Positions 30,919-38,556 of a DNA stretch of 64,000 bases are shown here, piece after piece. Numbering within the stretch: position 1 is the stretch's first letter; each line of letters starts with the position of its first letter. The notes under the pieces were generated by a model. That model ran no database searches and was not told the origin of the DNA. It was given only the letters and a program-made list of their open reading frames with translations. The position numbers and the translations under genes were made by a program. The stretch is from Tsuneonella deserti (GTDB lineage Bacteria > Pseudomonadota > Alphaproteobacteria > Sphingomonadales > Sphingomonadaceae): assembly GCF_014644315.1 (NCBI RefSeq), contig NZ_BMKL01000001.1, positions 124,001 to 188,000 of the forward strand, written 5' to 3'.

Positions 30919-31319
30919 ACCGCTACTCCAGGACTTTCACCGCGCTCCCCGAACACATCGACGAGCTCGGCCACGTCAACAACACGGTGTGGCTGCAATG
31001 GGTGCAGGACATCGCCACCGCGCACTGGTCGGCGGTCGCCGCGCCTGAGCATGTGACGCGCTATGTGTGGGTCGTGACCCGGCACGAGATCGACTATCGC
31101 GGCAACATCGGCCCGGGCGAAACCGTCACCGGCGAGACCTGGATCCCGAATCCGCCGCGCGGGGCGCAGTTCGATCGCTGCGTCGAATTCCGCAACGCCG
31201 CCGGCAAGCGGCTGGTCTCGGTCCGCAGCACCTGGGCGATGCTCGACCGGACAAGCGGGCGCCTTGTGCGGGTCGGTGCCGATGTGGCCGCTCCGTTCCT
31301 GCCGCAAACTGACGCCTGA
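30915..31319 (+). CDS. Acyl-CoA thioesterase (4HBT hot-dog fold)
   Basis: 134 residues from a GTG at 30915 that overlaps the oligopeptidase stop (GTGA). It contains the hot-dog signature HIDELGHVNNTVWLQWVQD with the catalytic Asp/Gly-His-Val-Asn-Asn pattern of 4-hydroxybenzoyl-CoA-type thioesterases. It probably hydrolyses a cytosolic acyl-CoA; substrate unknown. A terminator follows. Confidence 0.88.
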   Translation: MNRYSRTFTALPEHIDELGHVNNTVWLQWVQDIATAHWSAVAAPEHVTRYVWVVTRHEIDYRGNIGPGETVTGETWIPNPPRGAQFDRCVEFRNAAGKRLVSVRSTWAMLDRTSGRLVRVGADVAAPFLPQTDA

Positions 31320-31368
31320 ATCGCGCTTGCGGCGCGCCCAAGGCGTTGCTAGAGGCCGCCGCCTACCG

Positions 31369-31394
31369 GGGCCGCCTTTGGGCGGCCCGTTTTC
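31369..31394 (+). terminator. Terminator after the thioesterase gene
   Basis: Eight-base stem GGGCCGCC / GGCGGCCC with loop TTTG, then GTTTTC, 50 bp after the stop codon and just upstream of the tRNA gene. Confidence 0.8.
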
Positions 31395-31403
31395 ATCCGA
31401 TGT

Positions 31404-31490
31404 GCGGTCGTGGCGGAATTGGTAGACGCGCAACGTTGAGGTCGTTGTGGGCGAAAGCCCGTGGAAGTTCGAGTCTTCTCGACCGCACCA
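31404..31490 (+). tRNA. tRNA-Leu(GAG)
   Basis: 87-nt class II tRNA: acceptor stem GCGGTCG pairs with CGACCGC, anticodon stem CAACG/CGTTG with loop TTGAGGT giving anticodon GAG (reads CUC/CUU), a long variable arm (GGGCGAAAGCCC), T-loop TTCGAGT and an encoded CCA end. It marks the left edge of the accessory island. Confidence 0.97.
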
Positions 31491-31520
31491 AGCAGTCCTG
31501 AGTGATCCGCAAGGATTTGG

Positions 31521-31566
31521 AAGGCCGCGGTACTGTCGCCAGGAATGGCGCAGTTCCGCGGCCTTT
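31521..31566. terminator. Long hairpin downstream of tRNA-Leu
   Basis: Arms AAGGCCGCGGTACTG and CAGTTCCGCGGCCTTT pair with one mismatch and enclose a second stem, CGCCA/TGGCG, with a four-base loop. Together they give about twenty pairs ending in TTT. It could terminate the tRNA transcript or the leftward recombinase transcript that ends at 31679. Confidence 0.6.
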
Positions 31567-31678
31567 CTGCTCATCCGTCAGCGCAAGCGCAGTCAGAGAC
31601 TGAATCAAGAGCGGCAATGTCAGGCCGCATCTGGCCTGCCGTCTCAGGCCGGAAAATTCTGACTGCAGATGGAAAAGG

Positions 31679-33361
31679 TCAGGAGAACCCAAGCTCGTGG
31701 CGCTGATCAGCCCAAGCCAGCGGCAAAGGCGTGTTCATCAGTCGCGCGGAAGTAAGATGGCCGGGCTGACTACCCTCGACGATCGCGATGACGATTTCGG
31801 GTGCGAGGCAGGAGAGCGCGATCAGCTTGCCGAGCCGTGTCCGGCAGCGGCCCTGTTCGCGCGCTATCGCCGCGATCGGCTTCTCACTGTTGGCTAGCAC
31901 TAGTTCCCTTGCCTGATGCGCTTCGGCAATGAGCGCAACGAGCTTATCATCACGACGTCGCGGCTTCGTGGCTGTATCAGCGGGGCCGGGGACTATGAGG
32001 CGTAGCTGATGACCCCTGCGCACCCGGACAGCCTGTATTGTAATGAGAGCGGGCTGGGGATCGTTCGGTCTGGTCTGCAACCCAAGGCGCTCGCAGATCG
32101 TGTCCGAATTGAGCTCGATCTCGACCTTGTCCTCGCGCAGCCTAACCTCCCGGACGAGCACAGCCAGTAATTCGGCTTTCGCGTGACCGTGACCGCTCCG
32201 CAAGGTTGCTGCGAGGAGATCTGCTTCGTTGGATGCTGCCTGGAGCTGTTCGGCGACTGGACTGGACGCCCCGGCGAGTTCGATGATGAACTGGCCGTCG
32301 GTCAGCTTCGATGCGATGCCCGAGCCCACAAGCTGCTCGAGGTCATGGGCCGACACACGCCAAGCGCGAGTGCCGTCGAGCTGGTCGGGGCGGGTAACGT
32401 AGTATCGGTAACGCCGTCGGGATTTAGTGGCATGGCTGGGTGTCATGGCCCGCCCCTCGCCATCGATCAGCTTACCAGCGAGAAGGCTGGGATGCCGGTG
32501 CCGCAGCCGGCGCGCGGAGCCGGACGCATTGACAGCGAGCAGTGCCTGGACCTCATCCCAGAGCTGCTCGTCGACGATCTGCTCGTGTTCGCCGGGATGG
32601 GCTGTGCCCTTATGCACGATGAACCCGCGGTAGATACGGTTCGTGAGCAGGTGATAAAGCGTCCCTCGGCGATAGATGCAGTCCCCGCGGTGCGGCCCGC
32701 TGCTCCGGTGCTGGACCTTGGTCCGATAGCCCTCGCGGTTCAGCTCCTCGGCCAAGGCTGGGACCGAGTTCAACGCGAGGTACCGGCGCATGATATGCCG
32801 GACCTGCCCGGCCTCAACTTCCTTCACGACCAGCTTGCGATCCCTGACCTCGTATCCGAGCGGGACCGGTCCACCCATCCACAGGCCCTTCTTCTTCGAG
32901 GCCGCGATCTTGTCGCGGATGCGCTCGCCGGTGACCTCGCGCTCGAACTGGGCGAACGAGAGCAGCATGTTGAGCGTGAGGCGTCCCATGCTGGTCGTGG
33001 TGTTGAAGCTCTGGGTGATGCTGACGAAGCTCGCTTCAGCCCGGTCGAGCACCTCGACGATCTTCGAGAAGTCGGTGAGGCTGCGGGTCAGCCGGTCGAT
33101 CTTGTAGAGAAGAATGATATCGACCTTTCCCGCATCGATGTCTGCAAGCAAGCGCTTGAGGCCAGGCCGCTCCATGTGGCCGCCCGAAAACCCGCCGTCG
33201 TCGTAGCGATCGTCCACCAGCACCCAGCCCTCGTGGCGCTGACTCAGAGCGTAGGCAGCGCACGCCTCGTACTGCGCATCAAGGCTGTTGAATTCCTGCT
33301 CGAGTCCGTCCTCGGTCGATTTGCGGGTGTAGACCGCGCAGCGCAGGACCTTCTCAGCCAT
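31679..33361 (-). CDS. Large serine recombinase
   Basis: 560-residue site-specific recombinase. The N-terminal resolvase domain has the nucleophile in AVYTRKSTEDGLEQ and the conserved YDDGGFSGGHMERPGL and DIILLYKIDRLTRSL motifs. A recombinase domain follows (residues about 160-270) and then a zinc-ribbon-like stretch in which some Cys ligands appear replaced (MTPSHATKSRRRYRYYVTR). It is the last gene of a three-gene leftward operon with DUF2924 and DUF3489 genes (eight-base overlap). This trio recurs in alphaproteobacterial mobile elements as I recall. It is probably the mover of at least part of this island. Confidence 0.93.
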   Translation of the reverse strand: MAEKVLRCAVYTRKSTEDGLEQEFNSLDAQYEACAAYALSQRHEGWVLVDDRYDDGGFSGGHMERPGLKRLLADIDAGKVDIILLYKIDRLTRSLTDFSKIVEVLDRAEASFVSITQSFNTTTSMGRLTLNMLLSFAQFEREVTGERIRDKIAASKKKGLWMGGPVPLGYEVRDRKLVVKEVEAGQVRHIMRRYLALNSVPALAEELNREGYRTKVQHRSSGPHRGDCIYRRGTLYHLLTNRIYRGFIVHKGTAHPGEHEQIVDEQLWDEVQALLAVNASGSARRLRHRHPSLLAGKLIDGEGRAMTPSHATKSRRRYRYYVTRPDQLDGTRAWRVSAHDLEQLVGSGIASKLTDGQFIIELAGASSPVAEQLQAASNEADLLAATLRSGHGHAKAELLAVLVREVRLREDKVEIELNSDTICERLGLQTRPNDPQPALITIQAVRVRRGHQLRLIVPGPADTATKPRRRDDKLVALIAEAHQARELVLANSEKPIAAIAREQGRCRTRLGKLIALSCLAPEIVIAIVEGSQPGHLTSARLMNTPLPLAWADQRHELGFS

Positions 33362-33776
33362 TGCCGGTCAGTCCGAAGAAGCGCGGGCCCGACCAGTGGG
33401 CACCGGTGACGTGGCGAGCGATCTCGCTCAAGGAGCGCCACGTGCGGTCGGCGAAGGCAAAGCCCTGCTCCAGCACTTCTACAGTTACGGTCTGCCCGTT
33501 CCACTCGCGCACGAGCCGGGTGCCCGGTGTGAGCTGGACCTTCGGGGGAGGAGGCGGGGCTGCTCCGCCTTGCGAGGTAACCCGCACAAGCTCGCGCGCG
33601 ACAAGCGCTGGCAGCGCAGCGTGGCGGCGCTCCTGCAGGCGCTGTGCGAGCAGGCGGCGCAACAGGGCCGTGGGAACCGAGGGAGGGGATGCCCCCTCCA
33701 TACCGATCCACTTCTCTTTTAGCTGCGCTGGCGAGAGGTCCGCCAGAGCCGCGAGTTCGGCTTCGAGTCGGCTCAC
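33354..33776 (-). CDS. DUF2924 domain protein
   Basis: 140 residues from a GTG at 33776, which overlaps the DUF3489 stop by four bases. The sequence LEAELAALADLSPAQLKEKW at the start and the C-terminal block GTRLVREWNGQTVTVEVLEQ, then GFAFADRTWRSLSEIAR, are characteristic of DUF2924. The C-terminal half resembles the small beta-fold often found beside recombinases. It overlaps the recombinase start by eight bases. Molecular role unknown; probably assists recombination or DNA binding. Confidence 0.88.
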   Translation of the reverse strand: MSRLEAELAALADLSPAQLKEKWIGMEGASPPSVPTALLRRLLAQRLQERRHAALPALVARELVRVTSQGGAAPPPPPKVQLTPGTRLVREWNGQTVTVEVLEQGFAFADRTWRSLSEIARHVTGAHWSGPRFFGLTGNG

Positions 33777-34108
33777 TGCGACACCGATCCGACTATCGCG
33801 TAGCGGCTGAGGCCGTCGAGCTTTGTCCGCTCTATCGCGTGGCCTTTCTTCCTGAGGGCCGTCAGTGCCGCGCGGGCGGAGTGGGGCAGCCACCCGGTTG
33901 CCTCGACCAGTTCGTCGAGTGTCGCGCCTCCCTCGCGCTTCAGTAGCGCGAGGGCGAAGTCAGTCTTGTTGGGCTTCTTCGTTTCCGAGGGCTCTCGAAT
34001 GGCGGGCGAAGCGCTATCCGAGCCTCCCGCGTCAAGCGTTCCATTGGCATTGCTGCTCGGTTGTCGCGCCATGCGGCGCTGGCGCTTCGTGGTGGCTGTG
34101 CTCTTCAC
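33773..34108 (-). CDS. DUF3489 domain protein
   Basis: 111 residues from a GTG at 34108 with TAGGAG eight bases upstream. The basic, disordered N-terminus (KSTATTKRQRRMARQ) is followed by a winged-helix-like domain: KTDFALALLKREGGATLDEL, then VEATGWLPHSARAALTALRK. This is the DUF3489 pattern, probably DNA-binding. It is the first gene of the DUF3489-DUF2924-recombinase operon and may be its regulator. Confidence 0.85.
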   Translation of the reverse strand: MKSTATTKRQRRMARQPSSNANGTLDAGGSDSASPAIREPSETKKPNKTDFALALLKREGGATLDELVEATGWLPHSARAALTALRKKGHAIERTKLDGLSRYAIVGSVSQ

Positions 34109-34490
34109 GGGTGGTTCTCCTAGTCGGAGCAGCACCATCGCCGCCCCACCACCCAAGGCCCTGCCGGTCGCGCCGGTCAGGGCAGCGGCCGGTCCCGTCG
34201 GCCACAATTCGTCGGAGCAGCAATGCTCGGTTATCGGACGAAGTCGAGTTCATTCTCGATGTCCGCAATGCGCCCCATTGCGGCCGCTCAGAACTGCCTG
34301 AGGAGATCTTCTAAGCCGCCGATCGTTCAGGCTGTCGCTCGACCGATGTGCCCTGGCCCAGCGCGGCAACTTTAGATGGAAATCGGAAGCAAAGACGCCC
34401 TCTCATCATCTACGCGGCGAGGTGCTGTTCAGCGAACACGATCGCACCCTCGCGAAGTGACCGTAGTGACGATATGCTTTGACGCTCGCT
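34109..34490. other. Intergenic region in the island
   Basis: 382 bp between the recombinase operon and the broken nuclease gene. I see the ribosome-binding site of the DUF3489 gene near 34119 and no supported gene or repeat otherwise. Confidence 0.5.
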
Positions 34491-35300
34491 CTAGGACTGC
34501 CGCTTCGACAGCTCTTGCTGCAGAAATCCCGCCCCCCGCACAGCGTTGTCGACGAGCACGTCGGCAATAAACATGATGGCTGAGCCGTGCGACCGAGCGA
34601 GGCTCGGGTCATTCGAGATGGCCGCGCGCAATATCTCGACCATTCCGTCGCCGTTCGAACCCCAGAAAGCTTGATCGGAGCGACGCGTCAGCGCGATCGT
34701 TCGGAGCCAGCCGAGCGCCGGTTCGGGGAAGAAGGCGATCCCGCCTGCTTGAAGTAGCTTCACCACCCCGAGGAACAACGTTTCATGCGTGCCGAAGCGC
34801 GCAATGGCGGTCGCGATGATGTCTTCGAATTGCGTGATGTTCGCCCATCCGCGTTCTGCGCCGCACAGGACCCCCCTGAATTCGATCGCGGCGCAAAACA
34901 TCGTTGTAAAGGCACAAGCCTGAAATTCACGGTCAATGTGATTGTTGACCGCAGCCCGTTCTGCTTGAGGGTTCTCGAAAACCCATGAGGTCATCCGTCC
35001 CCAGATTGCGCGATGGTGCGGCTCGACAGTTGCTGGCTTCAACAGCGCATCTAGCATGAAGGTACGCATGGCATGCTGAAGCACATGGGATGGCGCTTCC
35101 TCTGGCAACGCCACAATCTGATCCAGAAGCGCGACCGCGCTTGCTTCGTCGTCGAGCGTTGCCATCAGTCGCCCGCACCACGCCGAGAAAGTGTATATCC
35201 ACTCGAAGGGCTTGTTGTTGCGATGGTCGCGTGTCGACTTCGCAAAGGGCGGTAGGATCTGCTGCCCTGTGTAGGCAATCAAATCGCGTGCGAGACCCAT
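34491..35300 (-). CDS. C-terminal half of a frameshifted DUF4297-like protein
   Basis: 269 residues from an ATG at 35300, mostly alpha-helical, with no motif I can name (for example KPFEWIYTFSAWCGRLMATL). The same frame stays open upstream of that ATG and reads LPLRPLLTDPAFKVEC, which looks like coding sequence joined to the nuclease gene before it. So this is most likely the second half of one protein of about 486 residues, interrupted by a one-base insertion in a run of five C on the coding strand at about 35342-35347. Whether it is made alone is doubtful. Confidence 0.6.
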   Translation of the reverse strand: MGLARDLIAYTGQQILPPFAKSTRDHRNNKPFEWIYTFSAWCGRLMATLDDEASAVALLDQIVALPEEAPSHVLQHAMRTFMLDALLKPATVEPHHRAIWGRMTSWVFENPQAERAAVNNHIDREFQACAFTTMFCAAIEFRGVLCGAERGWANITQFEDIIATAIARFGTHETLFLGVVKLLQAGGIAFFPEPALGWLRTIALTRRSDQAFWGSNGDGMVEILRAAISNDPSLARSHGSAIMFIADVLVDNAVRGAGFLQQELSKRQS

Positions 35301-35310
35301 GCATTCGACC

Positions 35311-35952
35311 TTAAATGCCGGATCGGTAAGAAGCGGGCGAAGGGGGAGATTCGTCGCCCGAACTCGAGTCTGCGTTGAAGTCGAAGTGCAAAATCACCAA
35401 GCTTCGAAGGAGCGACCAGATTTGATGTTCGCTCGGTTCCTGGCCCAGATGTTCTGAGAGTATCGCCTTAACATCTTCCACAAACGCGGTTCGGATCGCA
35501 TGAGAGAAATCAGGCAGGCTGATACGGCGTATAAAGTCCGTGCCGGAATCACTGTCCCGAGCCCAATTAAGCACCGTTCGGTAATGGGCATCGGCCTTCG
35601 CGTTGAAGGTTGCAATCGCGATCCCGACGCGATGCAGCCCCGCATCGAACCCCTCGCCAGACACCGTATCCCATGCACGACGCACAGTCTCAGCCCATTC
35701 GGCACTTAGGCGTGTAAAGGTGACTTGTGATTTTAACTGCAAGCTGAGGCGGCTTTCACTCGAGCCTTGGCGTCCATCTATTATGAGATCATCCAGCGGC
35801 TCGCCGAGAGCGGCACGTTGTGTCCGAACTGTAACGGCGAACTGCCCCGCCAAGCCCCTCGCGGCAGTCTCAGTCAGTATGGAGGCAAGATAATAGGCGG
35901 CGACACGGTCTTCGAACCGGAATCCACCCCCACCCGTTCCATATGGTCCCAC
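35311..35952 (-). CDS. N-terminal nuclease half of a frameshifted DUF4297-like protein
   Basis: 213 residues from a GTG at 35952 with AGGAG nine bases upstream. The start GTGGGGFRFEDRVAAYYLAS, the strand LGEPLDDLIIDG and the following LSLQLKSQVTF match the PD-(D/E)xK-type nuclease domain (DUF4297/Cap4-like, Asp then Gln-x-Lys) that opens many anti-phage STAND and CBASS effector proteins. Downstream, WSLLRSLVILHFDFNADSSS also fits such proteins. The last residues (after GDESPP) look out of frame: removing one C restores an open frame into the following gene. Likely a DNA-degrading defence effector, now broken unless the shift is an error or programmed. Confidence 0.65.
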   Translation of the reverse strand: MGPYGTGGGGFRFEDRVAAYYLASILTETAARGLAGQFAVTVRTQRAALGEPLDDLIIDGRQGSSESRLSLQLKSQVTFTRLSAEWAETVRRAWDTVSGEGFDAGLHRVGIAIATFNAKADAHYRTVLNWARDSDSGTDFIRRISLPDFSHAIRTAFVEDVKAILSEHLGQEPSEHQIWSLLRSLVILHFDFNADSSSGDESPPSPASYRSGI

Positions 35953-36218
35953 TACGCAGCTCTCCTATTCGTAGGAAGATAGGGCGGGCCCGGCCGCATT
36001 TCAGCGCCTTTTGTTCTCAGAGTGCGCATTCGGTCAGCGCATTCTATATGGAACTGCGCGCCCGAAAAGGTCGGGAATTCGACGGTCAGGTTGCAAAACA
36101 GACCGTCGGTTTACGGCCCACTTGCTCCCGGTCGCGGTCTCGCGGATCAAGGGGCAGGTCTTAGGGCCGATGTGACGAAGGGGGAACGACCGATCTGGGG
36201 TGGTAAGCAGACATTGCT

Positions 36219-36650
36219 TTAGTCCGCGAGCATCATCTGATCGGCGACCCAGCGGTCCGGGTCTGGAAGGAAGGTGTAAGATTGTCCGTCCCGACCTGAG
36301 ATGGTAAAGGAACTTACCGAAAGGCTTTGCAGTCGCTCCCCTCGGAACCCGTCAAAAGAAGCGATAAGCGATATAGGCGACGAAACCTCCAGCTTGGTCG
36401 CGGCTTCACCAAACGAAGCGATAATCTGTCCCTGAAGGGTAGGGTCGTGGCGCTGGGTAGTGAGGACGAAAAAGTCGATCCCCCCCACGCAATCCAGCTC
36501 TGTATGCATCTGGATGACTGCCGCGTTCGTGATGAACAAGACTGCCGAGCAGTAGTGCTTGCCCTGCGCTTCCGTCAGAATGACAACCGCGCGGCTGATC
36601 GCGGATAACTCAATGCTGTTATATATGTCGTGGCTGGCTTCATGGGGCAT
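36219..36650 (-). CDS. Hypothetical protein
   Basis: 143 residues from an ATG at 36650 with GGAG six bases upstream (a TTG at 36656 is also in frame). Predicted alpha/beta soluble protein; segments such as RAVVILTEAQGKHYCSAVLF and GGIDFFVLTTQRHDPTLQGQ look like real beta strands. I recognise no family. It is followed downstream by the repeat-containing spacer and stands alone on the minus strand of the island. Confidence 0.55.
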   Translation of the reverse strand: MPHEASHDIYNSIELSAISRAVVILTEAQGKHYCSAVLFITNAAVIQMHTELDCVGGIDFFVLTTQRHDPTLQGQIIASFGEAATKLEVSSPISLIASFDGFRGERLQSLSVSSFTISGRDGQSYTFLPDPDRWVADQMMLAD

Positions 36651-36708
36651 CGGCAACTCCGTGGCGAGGCAATGCGATCAACCAAGTCTATCGCTATCTA
36701 TACGACGC

Positions 36709-36799
36709 AATGTCCGCAATGGGGTCGGTTGTTGCCAGTCCGCTTAGGGGCCGGAAATTCTGAAAGCCGCCGGTCCGCAACCGACGCCTTAGCGGACAT
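36709..36799. repeat. Palindromic repeat copies in the island
   Basis: Left arm ATGTCCGC (36710-36717) is the exact reverse complement of GCGGACAT (36792-36799), about 75 bp apart, with the CAATGGGGTCGG core seen at 10309. Same family as the copies at 9597-10432. Confidence 0.5.
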
Positions 36800-37250
36800 C
36801 GGCGGGATCAGATGGCCAACTGCCCGCTTGAACGATCTCCGCAAGTCCCGCGACGGTTAGAGGCTGTAGTTCTCGACCAAACCACCGCGAGAACAACCAC
36901 CCGCCGCACACCAACAACGCTATCGCCAATGCCCACGCTGCAACCGTAGGCCAATCCAGCGCGGCAGCGAGCATGCCCGCCGCGCCACCGCACACGAGCA
37001 CGGCGAAAATACCGATCAAAATTGCTCGTGGGCTTGCCCCCTCGGTGTTGAAGAACATGGGCCACTGGCGGTTCAGTTCGGAAAAATCCGTGCCGAACCG
37101 CTCGTGCAACGCTTCGAACATCTCGCTGGCGTCGTCGCCATCGACGCCCAAGTCGTGGAGTATCCGAGCATCGGGTGTCACCTTTCGCTCCGGCACTCCC
37201 TGACCCTCGATCAGCAGCTTGCGCACCATCTCTGATGGATCGACACTCAC
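36789..37250 (-). CDS. Membrane-anchored DUF1493 (acyl-carrier-like) protein
   Basis: 153 residues from a GTG at 37250. The first 65 residues match DUF1493, a family related to acyl carrier proteins: DARILHDLGVDGDDASEMFE, then ALHERFGTDFSEL. The position of the usual phosphopantetheine Ser (DSL) is replaced by GDDA, so it probably carries no prosthetic group. Two membrane helices follow (about residues 76-97, ILIGIFAVLVCGGAAGMLAA, and 105-123). A short cytoplasmic tail ends the protein. Role unknown. Confidence 0.75.
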   Translation of the reverse strand: MSVDPSEMVRKLLIEGQGVPERKVTPDARILHDLGVDGDDASEMFEALHERFGTDFSELNRQWPMFFNTEGASPRAILIGIFAVLVCGGAAGMLAAALDWPTVAAWALAIALLVCGGWLFSRWFGRELQPLTVAGLAEIVQAGSWPSDPADVR

Positions 37251-37270
37251 AGCAACATCTTACCTTGGCG

Positions 37271-37306
37271 GCGAATGTCTGCAATCCACCCCGATGTCAG
37301 ACATTC
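37271..37306. repeat. Short palindromic repeat, perfect-arm copy
   Basis: Arms AATGTCTG (37274-37281) and CAGACATT (37298-37305) are exact inverted repeats around a 16-base centre. It is the cleanest member of the family also seen at 9597 and 36710. Confidence 0.55.
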
Positions 37307-37447
37307 GAGCCTATGGAGCAGCACGCCGATAGCGGTCGATCCCCGAGTCCCGACTGAGCGACCGGAATTGGGCCGCTAGGACTGGCAGCTTTCAGGTAGC
37401 ATTCGCGAAAAGCTGTCATTTCAAAAGGCTGCTCACTGCGCTTAATT

Positions 37448-37743
37448 TTACTGCGGTCTCGCTACAGTCGAACCTGGTTCCAACCCGCCGCCTAGTGCCT
37501 GGTAGAGCGCAACCATCGCGTTCAGCTTGTCAGATTGCGCCTGTGTCAGCGCAAGTTCAGCACTTATCAAAGCGCGTTGGTCGTCGAGCTGCGCGAGATA
37601 TGACGTTTAACCGTCTTCATAGCGGTTACGCGCGTGATTGAAAGCGCTGGCAAGTGCATCGCGTTGCCGCTGAATAGCACTTTCCTGCTCGTTTCGCCTT
37701 GGAACGGCCGCGAGGTTAACCTCCGAGATTCGCAAGATTCATT
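37448..37743 (-). pseudogene. Remnant of an RND-efflux outer-membrane factor (NodT/OprM type)
   Basis: Minus-strand reading gives the C-terminal end of an outer-membrane efflux protein: LRISEVNLAAVPRRNEQES, then AIQRQRDALASAFNHARNRY, a stop codon TAA at 37607-37609, then TSYLAQLDDQRALISAELAL and LNAMVALYQALGGGLEP up to TAA at about 37448. Intact family members read Tyr or similar at the stop position (GYxSYLxxLDxQR). Only about 100 codons remain, so this is a decayed 3' fragment, not a gene. Confidence 0.75.
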
Positions 37744-37815
37744 AGGAAGCCTGACTTGCGCCTCTGCCACGATGCATTATTGGCTGGCTCTTAGTTCGAT
37801 CGCAAGGACAACAGA

Positions 37816-38259
37816 ATGAACGACAACCGGAACGACACGAACGAGATGCTCATCACGCTGACCGCAGACATAGTTTCGGCACATGTTAGTAATAATGACG
37901 TTCGGGTGACCGATGTCCCCGGTCTCATCGCGACCGTACACCAGGCGCTCAGCAATCTTGGCACCCCCGTAGAGACCGCGGAAGTCTTGCCGGAGCCAGC
38001 TGTCTCGTTACGGGCCTCGGTGAAACGGGATCATTTGGTTTGCCTTGAAGACGGCAAGAAGATGAAAATGCTCAAGCGTCACCTGATGACCGAACACGGT
38101 ATGACCCCGGCAGAATACCGCGCGCGGTGGGGACTGTCCGCTGACTACCCGATGGTTGCACCGGAATACGCTGAAACGCGCCGTGATCTGGCCGTGAAGA
38201 TTGGCTTGGGCCGTAAGCCTGGTCAAAAGCGCGGTCGTCGTCCGAAGGCGGCGGGCTAA
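37816..38259 (+). CDS. MucR/Ros-family transcriptional regulator
   Basis: 147 residues: acidic N-terminal region (about 1-75) and a single zinc-finger-like DNA-binding domain with CLEDGKKMKMLKRHLMTEHG (one Cys plus His ligands; the first position differs from classic C2H2), then TPAEYRARWGLSADYPMVAP, the Ros/MucR signature, and a basic tail. AAGGA precedes the ATG by seven bases. MucR proteins are H-NS-like silencers that often control horizontally acquired or envelope genes; here it lies inside an island and may silence its neighbours. Confidence 0.93.
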   Translation: MNDNRNDTNEMLITLTADIVSAHVSNNDVRVTDVPGLIATVHQALSNLGTPVETAEVLPEPAVSLRASVKRDHLVCLEDGKKMKMLKRHLMTEHGMTPAEYRARWGLSADYPMVAPEYAETRRDLAVKIGLGRKPGQKRGRRPKAAG

Positions 38260-38297
38260 TTAACCGAATATCGCGGCTGGTAGGAAGGGTAGACTTT

Positions 38298-38455
38298 CGA
38301 CGCCTCCATGTAGCCCCGTTGGGACCTGGAGGCGTCGAGGTGCCTGTGTTTGACTGGGCACCTAGAAAATCAAGTCGACCGAAATAGGGCGTCGGCGACA
38401 GTCCGCCGCTAGTCGGCGGAAAAACAGGAGGGACCACTAGCGGCAGCGGACTGTC
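38298..38455. repeat. Cluster of three inverted repeats downstream of mucR
   Basis: Three consecutive palindromes: CGACGCCTCCA (38298-38308) with TGGAGGCGTCG (38327-38337); AGGTGCC (38338-38344) with GGCACCT (38357-38363); and a long one, GACAGTCCGC-CGCTAGT (38397-38413) with ACTAGCG-gca-GCGGACTGTC (38436-38455), whose loop contains AGGAGGG. They may form a structured RNA or a mucR terminator/attenuator set; read on the minus strand the loop shows CCCTCCTG. Confidence 0.6.
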
Positions 38456-38556
38456 ACGTTGTCTTGGCCTCGCCCTTGACAGCGCAAACCCTCGCGCTGC
38501 CTCCTTATGCTAACATTCTCTGGCGGCGTCGCCGTCCGCGCCGACTTACGCCGCTA

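Noticed and set aside
35311..35347. Programmed frameshift as the explanation for the split nuclease gene
   Set aside because: No slippery heptamer or strong stimulatory hairpin is visible at the C run; a one-base insertion or sequence error is simpler, so I list the shift without claiming a mechanism.
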